From: JBBIUS01 sp037440105
GTDB lineage: Bacteria > Patescibacteriota > Patescibacteriia > XYB2-FULL-38-15
NCBI GenBank assembly: GCA_037440105.1
Contig: JBBIUS010000008.1
Span: 1-32,927, forward strand
Length of the DNA: 32,927 bases
Direction: 5' to 3'
Positions 7,346-13,692 of this stretch are shown here, piece after piece. The notes under the pieces are model-generated. The model saw only the letters and a program-made list of their open reading frames with translations. It was not told the origin of the DNA and searched no databases. Made by a program: the position numbers and the translations under genes. Each line of letters begins with the position of its first letter. Position 1 is the first letter of the stretch.

Positions 7346-9445
7346 TTATTCTAAATGCACCTCTTTTTCAAATTCTTCCAACTTCTCTTTCAATTTTGGG
7401 TGTTTAATTAAATCTCCATCATCCTCAATAATCTTTGTTGCCATTCTTTTCGACTCTTTTATAATTTCATAATCTGTAAGAGTAGCAATTTTAAAATTAG
7501 GATAGCCGTGTTGGCGAAGCCCATAAATTTCGCCAGGACCCCTAAATTCTAAATCTTTTTCTGCCAACTTAAATCCATCCTCTATTTTTACAAGAAGATT
7601 TAATCTTTCCAAAACTTGCTGGCTCTCGCTTTCTGAGAAAAGAAAACAATAAGATTGAAATTTGCTTCTCCCAACTCGGCCGCGAAATTGGTGTAATTGT
7701 GCTAAACCAAATCTTTCAGCCCCTTCAATCATCATAACAGTTGCGTTTGGAATATCGACCCCGACCTCAACAACAGAGGTTGAAACTAAAATATTAACTT
7801 TGTTCGCTAAAAAATCATTCATTATCCGCTCTTTCTCCTTTGCCTTCAGTCTCCCATGCAAAAGCCCAATCTTTAAGTCAGGAAAAACTTCCTGGCTTAA
7901 TTTTTTATATTCTGCTGTGGCTGATTTTACGCCTAATTTGTCAGACGGATCAATTAAAGGACAAATAACAAAAACTTGCCGGCCAGAGATAATTTCTTTT
8001 CTAATAAAGTCATACGCTTTAAAACGATTTTCGGGCGCAACAACGCGAGTTACAATTTTTTTTCTTCCAACCGGCAATTCATTAATGATTGACAAATCTA
8101 AATCTCCGTAAAAAATCAAAGACATGGTGCGCGGAATCGGTGTTGCGGTCATTGAAAGAAAATGAGGGCTTTGCTTGTTCTCCCCACTTCGTAATGCTTT
8201 ACGTTGTTCTACGCCAAATCTATGCTGCTCATCGACAATAGCCAATCCTAATTTTAAAAAATTAACGTTCTCTTGAATAAGCGCGTGCGTGCCAATGACT
8301 AAGTCAGAATTACGAATTATGAATCTGGAATCACGGATTTTGCGATTCTTTCCATCCTTCCCTAACCCATAATTCATGATTCCTGATTCTTGATTCATCT
8401 TTTTTTCACTTTTGGTCACTAGCCCGATTTTCGTATTAAAAGCAGCAAACAATTTGCAAAACGTATTATAGTGCTGTTTTGCCAAAATCTCGGTAGGAGA
8501 CATGTAAGCCACTCGATAACCGTTTAAAATGGTGTTTAAAATAGCAATCGCTGCAACAACAGTTTTACCGGATCCAACATCTCCCTCAAGGAGGCGATTC
8601 ATTGGCTGTTCTTTGCCCAAATCTTTTAAAATTTCCCAAGCGGCTTTTTTTTGCGCATTTGTCAATTTAAAAGGCAAACTTTTTACAAATTCTCTTGTTT
8701 CTTTTTCAAAAAAATAAATGCGCGGCGCTCTAATTTTTTGTAATTCTCTTTTTAAATACTGCGCCTGAAGCTGAATTAAAAACAATTCATTAAATTTTAA
8801 TCTTCTTTCCGCTTTTTCCAATGCAATTTTGTTTGGAGGAAAATGTATATACTCCAAGGCAGATTTAAAATCAATTAAATTCAATTCTTTTTTAACTTCT
8901 TCTGGAAGCCAATCATTGACTTGTTCTGCAAGCGGCAAAACTAACTTAACTAAAAAACGAATTTGCTTTTGAGTCAAATTTTCTGTTGTTGAATAAACAG
9001 GGACAATCCTTGCCGTATGAGTAGTTGGTTGACCGATTTTTATTTTTTCATAAGACGGAGAAGTAAAATGAAGACCAAAACGATCAAAATCAACTTTTCC
9101 TGACAAAAAAACCCAATCCCCTACTTTTAAAATTTTTATAAGGTACGGCTGATTAAACCAGACTACCTTTATTGACCCAGAACTATCAGAAACCAAAGCC
9201 TCAGTGATATTTTTTCTTTTCAAAAAACTCCTTGTATTTTTAATTAATTCTATTCTTCCCCGACAAGTAGCAAGAGAACCATAAGTTAATTTAGAAATCG
9301 GGATGATGCGGCTCCAATCCTCGTGCCTTAAGGGAAAATAAAAAAGAAGGTCTTCTGCGTTAAAAATGCCTAGCCTTTTTAATTTTTTAGCTGTCGTTTT
9401 ACCGACTTTTGAAAGTTGTTCAACAGGCGTTTCTAAGGTTAACAT
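7346..9445 (-). CDS. recG: ATP-dependent DNA helicase RecG, with repeat-derived insert
   Basis: A 699-residue protein, near normal RecG length. The N-terminal helix-hairpin and OB-fold wedge region covers about 1-150. Helicase motifs follow in order: Walker A GDVGSGKT (289-296), MSPTEILAKQH (about 315-325), DEQH (405-408), SMTATPIPRT (431-440), and QFRGRVGRS near the C terminus. RecG reverses stalled forks and moves branched DNA. Residues about 350-380, just before VIGTHAL, are an unusual Asn/Arg/Gly-rich stretch encoded by DNA of the AATTATGAATC type seen in intergenic gaps. The frame is kept, so the gene looks functional. The ATG has no Shine-Dalgarno. Confidence 0.96.
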   Translation of the reverse strand: MLTLETPVEQLSKVGKTTAKKLKRLGIFNAEDLLFYFPLRHEDWSRIIPISKLTYGSLATCRGRIELIKNTRSFLKRKNITEALVSDSSGSIKVVWFNQPYLIKILKVGDWVFLSGKVDFDRFGLHFTSPSYEKIKIGQPTTHTARIVPVYSTTENLTQKQIRFLVKLVLPLAEQVNDWLPEEVKKELNLIDFKSALEYIHFPPNKIALEKAERRLKFNELFLIQLQAQYLKRELQKIRAPRIYFFEKETREFVKSLPFKLTNAQKKAAWEILKDLGKEQPMNRLLEGDVGSGKTVVAAIAILNTILNGYRVAYMSPTEILAKQHYNTFCKLFAAFNTKIGLVTKSEKKMNQESGIMNYGLGKDGKNRKIRDSRFIIRNSDLVIGTHALIQENVNFLKLGLAIVDEQHRFGVEQRKALRSGENKQSPHFLSMTATPIPRTMSLIFYGDLDLSIINELPVGRKKIVTRVVAPENRFKAYDFIRKEIISGRQVFVICPLIDPSDKLGVKSATAEYKKLSQEVFPDLKIGLLHGRLKAKEKERIMNDFLANKVNILVSTSVVEVGVDIPNATVMMIEGAERFGLAQLHQFRGRVGRSKFQSYCFLFSESESQQVLERLNLLVKIEDGFKLAEKDLEFRGPGEIYGLRQHGYPNFKIATLTDYEIIKESKRMATKIIEDDGDLIKHPKLKEKLEEFEKEVHLE
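8306..8398 (-). repeat. Intergenic-type word repeat inserted in recG
   Basis: About 93 bases inside recG are built from words such as AATTATGAATC, CATGATTCCTGATTC and TTGATTCAT. Very similar words form the htpX/1346 intergenic gap (1258-1345) and part of the comF 5' end. The translated insert reads like NQESGIMNYG followed by RDSRFIIRNS. Confidence 0.75.
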
Positions 9446-9768
9446 TAATATAAAAAATATTTTAAATAAACATTACAATAAACTTACTTCGGTAACTGCG
9501 GTCCTTTTTTATTAACTGGCCAGAAATTTTCACTGAAATTATCAGGGATTGCGCAACCTAAAGGTTGCGGCTACAAAATGCTTGATTGAATGACAAATTA
9601 AAATTAAATGACAAATTAAAAAGGTAGCCGCAGGCTTTAGCCTGCGAGAAATTGTCTGCAGCATATTGCTCAAAGTGTTACCGATGTACTCATCATGTAC
9701 AAGCTCTTGACAATTTTTAAAAAATAGTTAAGCTAAAATGAGCCTGAGCCAGGCAAAGGAGGAGCCTA
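9446..9768. repeat. Intergenic region with REP-like hairpins and a promoter
   Basis: There is no gene here. At 9535-9574 lies a 40-base element whose reverse complement recurs at 17305-17344 with one difference. Its core is GCAACCTTTAGGTTGC, a hairpin. At 9624-9648 is a related hairpin with core GCAGGCTTTAGCCTGC. Between them ATGACAAATTAAAA is repeated twice. GTACTCATCATGTAC (9686-9700), a short hairpin also related to 25931-25945, precedes the promoter for the gene at 9769. Confidence 0.8.
9707..9734 (+). promoter_or_regulatory. Promoter for the gene at 9769
   Basis: TTGACA at 9707-9712, 16 bp, TAAGCT at 9729-9734. A CTCATCATGTACAAG word stands directly upstream, as it also does at the left side of the module near 25933. 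Confidence 0.55.
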
Positions 9769-10278
9769 GTGAGAATGCTCTCATGGGTAAAGTCAGTCAA
9801 AGCCTTAACCAGACTGTTCATTCAAATTATAAAAAAAACTCCTCCAAAAGAAAAGGGGGAGACCAATGTTATTGACCTCAGTCCAATTATTAGCGCTAAA
9901 AATCTGGCTTTGATTGAAAATATTGAAATAGCAGAATTTTCTAAAAACCAACTCGTTATTCGCCTTCAAACAAAAGAACCAATTCCAGACAATTGGCTTT
10001 GGCTTCTCAGAGTGCGGATAACGAGGGGAATGGTTTTTAATTCAACCCTTTGCAAGGTGGTTAAAATCGAAAATAACGGAAACAAAAAATCGTCTTCTTA
10101 TCTGTTAGTCCTAAAACCAGAAAACGAAGAAAAATTGCCTTTTGGCAAAAAATACGAAGAGTGGTATAAAAAAAGAGGAGGATTAGACGAATTAAAAAAA
10201 GTTAAACTAACTCTTCTTGCGCCTGAGTTTAGGGTAAAAAGCAAAAATTTCTGTTTGTTTCTTAATGACGAAAAATAG
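9769..10278 (+). CDS. Hypothetical soluble protein, GTG start
   Basis: A 169-residue protein I do not recognise. The start is GTG, supported by AAAGGAGG six bases upstream; the next ATG is two codons in and would be too far from the site. Residues 8-30 are hydrophobic/basic and may form an amphipathic helix. The remainder mixes beta-rich and charged segments (LVIRLQTKEPIP, SSYLLVLKPENEEK). It stands alone between REP-like repeats and its own terminator, with a TTGACA-type promoter like those of the 25-30 kb genes. This suggests it belongs to the same class of accessory single-gene units. Confidence 0.65.
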   Translation: MRMLSWVKSVKALTRLFIQIIKKTPPKEKGETNVIDLSPIISAKNLALIENIEIAEFSKNQLVIRLQTKEPIPDNWLWLLRVRITRGMVFNSTLCKVVKIENNGNKKSSSYLLVLKPENEEKLPFGKKYEEWYKKRGGLDELKKVKLTLLAPEFRVKSKNFCLFLNDEK

Positions 10279-10297
10279 GGCAAAAAGCCCTTTTTTT
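10278..10297 (+). terminator. Terminator overlapping the stop of the gene at 9769
   Basis: GGGC, a 5-base A loop, GCCC and seven T residues. The stem begins at the last base of the TAG stop codon. Confidence 0.75.
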
Positions 10298-10375
10298 AAT
10301 ACTTACAAATGAAAAAAATAAAATAGACTGCCTATGATGGGACATTTATAAAAATTTTAAAATCGCGTGTTTTAA

Positions 10376-10891
10376 CTAAACTACAGTTAAATCTGTATCT
10401 TCAATTAATTTTTTAACCATTTCGCTGTACTTAGCATCAACTTTTCGCCATTTTTCAACAAATTCTTCTTCATCTCCTTTAATTTCTCCTTTCCTTGCTT
10501 TTTCAGCAAAAGCAACAAGCAATGACACCGGGCCTTGAAGCGATTCAATGCTTAACCCAAGCTTGTCTTCTGCTTGATTAACCAAATCTTTCCACTCCTC
10601 TCTTACTTTAAAAAATTCTTCGCTCGTGAAACCTAAAAGTTCAGTATGAGCATCAATCGTCTCCCGAATTCTTTCATCACTTTTAACTTCTAATTCGTAA
10701 TCTTTAAGATCGGCCATAACCCTTTCTTTAGCTTTCTCGCCTGATCTTGGATCTACCTCGCCTCGCTTAACTAATTCTCCAATCTCATTCGCCATCCAAT
10801 TGTAAAAATCTCCCCTATCTTTAAATGTCTTCGGGGCCTCAAATTCTTTGATTTCTTCTGGAATTTTTCTTAAAGTTTCTCCGTTTGGCAT
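10376..10891 (-). CDS. Hypothetical helical, charged protein
   Basis: A 171-residue protein, almost wholly polar and predicted helical by eye, rich in Glu and Lys, with no membrane span, signal or Cys. I recognise no domain. Phrases such as DFYNWMANEIGELVKRGEVD and FFKVREEWKDLVNQAEDKLG look like folded helices rather than disorder. No Shine-Dalgarno precedes the ATG. It is convergent with the gene at 9769, separated by about 100 bases. The frame is long and the composition protein-like, so a real gene is likely; function is unknown. Confidence 0.65.
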   Translation of the reverse strand: MPNGETLRKIPEEIKEFEAPKTFKDRGDFYNWMANEIGELVKRGEVDPRSGEKAKERVMADLKDYELEVKSDERIRETIDAHTELLGFTSEEFFKVREEWKDLVNQAEDKLGLSIESLQGPVSLLVAFAEKARKGEIKGDEEEFVEKWRKVDAKYSEMVKKLIEDTDLTVV

Positions 10892-11040
10892 ATTTTTAAA
10901 TTTATTAATTAGCCTCTTTAAATTATGCCAAATTTTCTTAAAAAGTCAAGGAGAGTTACAAGACGAATACATTGGTAATCCTTTTAAATCTGCGATGCGT
11001 TTCATCTTTTTTGCGGCCAAATTCTAGTTGCCATCGCCAA

Positions 11041-11112
11041 TGCCTCCACGAGGAATCGAACCTCGATCCTGGGTTCCGCAAACCTGTACGGCGCATACCC
11101 GCACCATCCCTC
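11041..11112 (-). pseudogene. Decayed tRNA (3' half recognisable)
   Basis: Read on the minus strand, the 3' side has an intact T arm (CGAGG, TTCGATT, CCTCG), a GGAGGC acceptor strand and discriminator A. An anticodon-like loop TTGCGGA, identical to that of the neighbouring tRNA-Arg, has only three stem pairs. The matching 5' acceptor strand (GCCTCC) is missing. I read it as a broken Arg-type tRNA rather than a working one. Confidence 0.5.
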
Positions 11113-11184
11113 TGCCTCCGCCAGGATTCGAACCTGGATCACAAGCTCCGCAAGCTCGCATTCTATCCATTGAACTACGGAGGC
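11113..11184 (-). tRNA. tRNA-Arg (anticodon GCG)
   Basis: A complete cloverleaf on the minus strand. Acceptor is GCCTCCG/CGGAGGC, D stem GTTC/GAAT, anticodon stem CGAGC/GCTTG with loop TTGCGGA, variable loop TGAT, and T arm CCAGG TTCGAAT CCTGG, with discriminator A. The anticodon reads GCG, for CGC/CGU Arg codons; most bacteria use ACG edited to ICG instead. No CCA is encoded. It lies between two tRNA fragments. Confidence 0.88.
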
Positions 11185-11200
11185 AAAGGATTAGCGCGGG

Positions 11201-11219
11201 GTCCATTGAGCTATAGGGC
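11201..11219 (-). pseudogene. Orphan tRNA 5' piece
   Basis: The minus strand from 11219 reads GCCCTATAGCTCAATGGAC. It looks like a tRNA 5' acceptor strand, the TA-type linker and half of a D arm, and then breaks off. No matching 3' acceptor follows; the intact tRNA-Arg comes next. Confidence 0.45.
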
Positions 11220-11282
11220 ACAGGTCATAGCAATGCGTCTTGTCCCCAAAACCATTGATGCAAGATTAAATTTATAATAAAT

Positions 11283-11325
11283 AAAAAAACAGCAATTGTC
11301 CAGTGCTTTTGCAAAAAGATTGCTG
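11283..11325 (-). terminator. Terminator after the membrane protein gene at 11399
   Basis: On the minus strand CAGCAAT and ATTGCTG form a stem followed by a run of seven T. It lies about 75 bases past the stop codon of the 11399-11893 gene. Confidence 0.6.
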
Positions 11326-11398
11326 CAACTATTATGGTTTTGTAATCTTAGAAGCGATAAACTTTGTTGCTAATCATGCCCTAAACGTTTTACTAATC

Positions 11399-11893
11399 TC
11401 AAAACTTTAGCCACCTTGCCAGTTCATCACCAGCCGGCTCTTGCTCACGAGTTAAATCTTCTTTTAAATATCGAAGTAAAATCTCTCTTACTTTAACAGG
11501 ATTTTGATCTTCAAGATAAATAGGTAAATTTGGTTTTAAACCTTTAAAATCAAAATAAATTGTTTTTACTTCAGGAGGTCTATAAATAATCCAAAAACTT
11601 TTAAAGTCATCCCAAGGATAAAATTTTGTTCCCACTATTATGCCATCTTCGGTAATTACAAAACTTATTTTTGCTGGTTGTTTTAAACTATAAATAAAAA
11701 TAATTATTGCCACCATTATAATAATAAACGCAAATAAATAATTAGCAGTATAAACCGCAAAAAACAAAAGTCCAAAAATTATAATTGCCGCTCCAATATA
11801 CCAACCAAGCGTTCTTTCATATTTTGGATATTCCAAAAACTCCCAACTCATTAAAATTTTTCCATGTTCTTCTTTTTTTGTTTCTTCTGGCAT
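11399..11893 (-). CDS. Two-span membrane protein with PH-like C-terminal domain
   Basis: About 164 residues from the ATG at 11893; a GTG three codons upstream is possible. After a short charged head with the motif WEFLEYPKYERTLGWYI come two membrane spans. A beta-rich cytoplasmic domain follows with ISFVITEDGIIVGTKFYPWDDFKSFWI. This pattern (two spans, then a domain where FYPWDDF introduces a conserved strand) is like the small conserved DUF5673-type or bacterial PH-like membrane proteins frequent in Patescibacteria. I am not certain of the family name. No Shine-Dalgarno is visible. Function is unknown. Confidence 0.65.
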   Translation of the reverse strand: MPEETKKEEHGKILMSWEFLEYPKYERTLGWYIGAAIIIFGLLFFAVYTANYLFAFIIIMVAIIIFIYSLKQPAKISFVITEDGIIVGTKFYPWDDFKSFWIIYRPPEVKTIYFDFKGLKPNLPIYLEDQNPVKVREILLRYLKEDLTREQEPAGDELARWLKF

Positions 11894-11957
11894 AATTGAC
11901 ACTGAATTTTTTAATTTATATAATTTAATTAATAGTTTCGATTTTAATTATCCAAAT

Positions 11958-12048
11958 GGAGAGGTGGCCGAGTGGCTTAAGGCAGCGGTTTGCTAAACCG
12001 TTATACGGTCGAAAGTCCGTATCGAGGGTTCGAATCCCTCCCTCTCCG
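11958..12048 (+). tRNA. tRNA-Ser (anticodon GCT)
   Basis: A class II tRNA of 91 bases. Acceptor is GGAGAGG/CCTCTCC, anticodon loop TTGCTAA giving GCT (codons AGC/AGU), a long variable arm (TACGG/CCGTA), T arm GAGGG TTCGAAT CCCTC, and discriminator G. No CCA is encoded. Confidence 0.95.
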
Positions 12049-12052
12049 TTTT

Positions 12053-12084
12053 GCCAAAGCAATCGCTTCAGCGATTGATTTGGC
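12053..12084. repeat. Strong hairpin after tRNA-Ser(GCT)
   Basis: GCCAAA and TTTGGC enclose CAATCGC/GCGATTG. The stem is about 14 bp with one mismatch and a tiny loop. There is no T tract, so it is not a typical terminator; it may help 3' processing or be part of the decayed element that ends at 12178. Confidence 0.7.
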
Positions 12085-12089
12085 GAATT

Positions 12090-12178
12090 TGAGAGGGTTG
12101 GTGAGAGAACTCTCACACCGTAAGGCAGTTGCAGCGCCGAGGATCGCACCGAGGAGTTTTCGAATCCCTCCCTCTCCG
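12090..12178 (+). pseudogene. Decayed tRNA-Ser copy / tRNA 3'-end direct repeat
   Basis: The last 20 bases, TTCGAATCCCTCCCTCTCCG (12159-12178), exactly repeat the 3' end of tRNA-Ser(GCT) (12029-12048), 130 bases apart. A GAGAGG near 12091 could pair with the acceptor strand and TAAGGCAG is shared, but no anticodon arm can be drawn. Either a broken tRNA duplicate or the two ends of a lost element that used the tRNA 3' end as its attachment site. Confidence 0.6.
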
Positions 12179-12260
12179 CCAGTGAAAAAGGTGATAAAAA
12201 CAACGAATTCGCTGGTCCGCCGCACTTTATAAACTTAATTTATATTTTGATACATAATCT

Positions 12261-12347
12261 GGTGGGGTGGCAGAGTGGACGAATGCACCGGTCTTGAAAA
12301 CCGGAGTCCTCGCAAGGGGACCGTGGGTTCGAATCCCACCCCCACCG
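12261..12347 (+). tRNA. tRNA-Ser (anticodon TGA)
   Basis: A class II tRNA of 87 bases. Acceptor is GGTGGGG/CCCCACC, anticodon stem CCGGT/ACCGG with loop CTTGAAA giving TGA (UCA codons), variable arm GTCCTCGCAAGGGGAC, T arm GTGGG TTCGAAT CCCAC, and discriminator G. Confidence 0.95.
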
Positions 12348-12364
12348 TTTGGTAAAAAATCATC

Positions 12365-13057
12365 CTAACCTTTTGCCAAAACTGATCCCCACACTTCTTT
12401 AGCGCCGCTCTCCTTCAAAACCCTTGCGCATTCCCCCATCGTTGCGCCAGTAGTTAAAACATCGTCTATCAAAATAATATTTTGATTTTTTATTTTTGAA
12501 TGTTCAAGACAGCTGAATACTCCTTGAACATTTTTTTGTCTCTCTTTTTCATCTAAATCAACCTGAGGAATAGTATTTCGATTACGGCAAAGAATATTTG
12601 CTACCTGAGCCCCAAATCCTTTTGCAACTTCATTTGCCAAAATTTCTGCTTGATTAAAACCGCGCTCTTTCAGCCTCTTCTTATGAAGAGGCACTGGAAC
12701 TAATAAAAACTTGCAAGGCAAACTGACTTTTCTTAAAACTTTGATCAATAATCCTCCCAGTGGCTCACCGAGCTCAAAAACATACTTATACTTAAAAATA
12801 TGAATCGCCTTTTTTAAAAGTTCATTATCATACGAACCACAAATTAAAACTCGATCTAAATATTTTCGCTCAATAAACTGCACTTTTAAAGGAATGGTTT
12901 CCAAGCATTTGTTACAAAGCCATGTTTCTTCTTTTCCGCACCCCAGGCACTCAATCGGAAAAAGAATGTCTAAAATAAACTTTTTGATTTTCAATGCAAA
13001 ATTTGTAATTCCCTTTTCATAATTCATAGTTCCAAAATCACTTCCAAACTGCTTCAT
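12365..13057 (-). CDS. comF: ComF family phosphoribosyltransferase-like protein
   Basis: About 230 residues. The N-terminal zinc-type knuckle is CLGC at 38-41 and CNKC at 49-52 (counted from the TTG one codon before ATG 13057). Then come VPVPLHKKRLKERGFNQAE (about 121-139) and the phosphoribosyl-binding signature IILIDDVLTTGAT (195-207), all standard for ComF. ComF is needed for DNA uptake in competent bacteria, acting on the cytoplasmic side. The 5' end overlaps the stop of the upstream gene by about 20 bases, so translation is probably coupled; GGAAGG lies just before the start. Residues 10-20 (GTMNYEKGITN) come from the same word-repeat DNA found in recG, so the true start may be ATG 13027. 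Confidence 0.92.
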   Translation of the reverse strand: MKQFGSDFGTMNYEKGITNFALKIKKFILDILFPIECLGCGKEETWLCNKCLETIPLKVQFIERKYLDRVLICGSYDNELLKKAIHIFKYKYVFELGEPLGGLLIKVLRKVSLPCKFLLVPVPLHKKRLKERGFNQAEILANEVAKGFGAQVANILCRNRNTIPQVDLDEKERQKNVQGVFSCLEHSKIKNQNIILIDDVLTTGATMGECARVLKESGAKEVWGSVLAKG

Positions 13058-13625
13058 CAACCTTCCAAACTCCGTCTTCTTTTAAAAATTTGAGCGACAA
13101 ATCTTGGTAATAAATTTTGGCATTTGTCGTTGTCCCAACTGCTTCTCGACGCTGATTTTTAACTATAATTTCAGCTGTCCCTAAATTTTCATTAAAATTT
13201 ATAATTTCAGTCTTCAAAGCTCTGGTGGTAATTCCCCAATATATCGATGTATCTGGTTTTTCAGCCCGTGCTTTTTCTATAAAATCATCTGCCCAGGCTT
13301 GCATCCTTTTTGTCATAAAAAATTTAAGATCAGTAATATTTTCAAAATTAGCCTGATTAGAATAACTACCAAAACGTTCAGAAAAAGCAGAAGCAAGGCG
13401 AGAGATATCTGATTTTAATTTTTCTTCATTAGTTACTGGAGGCGGTGTTATGGTTTGGATATTGGTGTTCAATTCAACAGCAGGCGGCGCAGCCGGCACA
13501 TTGATATTAACTTCTCCCGGAGTCGGCAAAGGCAATTCCTCTCTTCTCATCAACAATAAAAGAATTGCTGCAATTACCAAAATGATGACTAAAACAACAA
13601 AAGCAATTTTTAGAGATCTATGCAT
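13038..13625 (-). CDS. Single-span protein, candidate VirB8-like component
   Basis: A 195-residue protein. There is a short basic head (MHRSLK), one membrane span (about 7-27), a Pro-rich linker (about 31-65), then an extracytoplasmic domain ending in LKEDGVWKVDEAVWK. A final strand of that kind (LxxxxGxWKVDxxxW) is typical of NTF2-like folds. One N-terminal span plus an NTF2-like domain is the plan of VirB8/TcpC, which scaffold T4SS channels. The position straight after the VirB4-like ATPase fits. This is structural inference, not a recognised family hit. It overlaps comF. A weak TATAAT-type box lies before the ATG. Confidence 0.6.
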   Translation of the reverse strand: MHRSLKIAFVVLVIILVIAAILLLLMRREELPLPTPGEVNINVPAAPPAVELNTNIQTITPPPVTNEEKLKSDISRLASAFSERFGSYSNQANFENITDLKFFMTKRMQAWADDFIEKARAEKPDTSIYWGITTRALKTEIINFNENLGTAEIIVKNQRREAVGTTTNAKIYYQDLSLKFLKEDGVWKVDEAVWK

Positions 13626-13692
13626 AATTTAGTATCTAGTATTTATTATAAATACAAAAATTTTTAAACTGCCATCTATCGCTTGTTAATTG

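Noticed and set aside
10972..11277. Plus- and minus-strand ORFs over the tRNA-Arg locus
   Set aside because: They read through tRNA and tRNA-fragment sequence (HEESNLDPG-type translations of T arms); not proteins.
11925..12232. ORFs over the tRNA-Ser genes
   Set aside because: Same reason: translations of tRNA sequence such as GEGGIRTLD are a well-known artefact.
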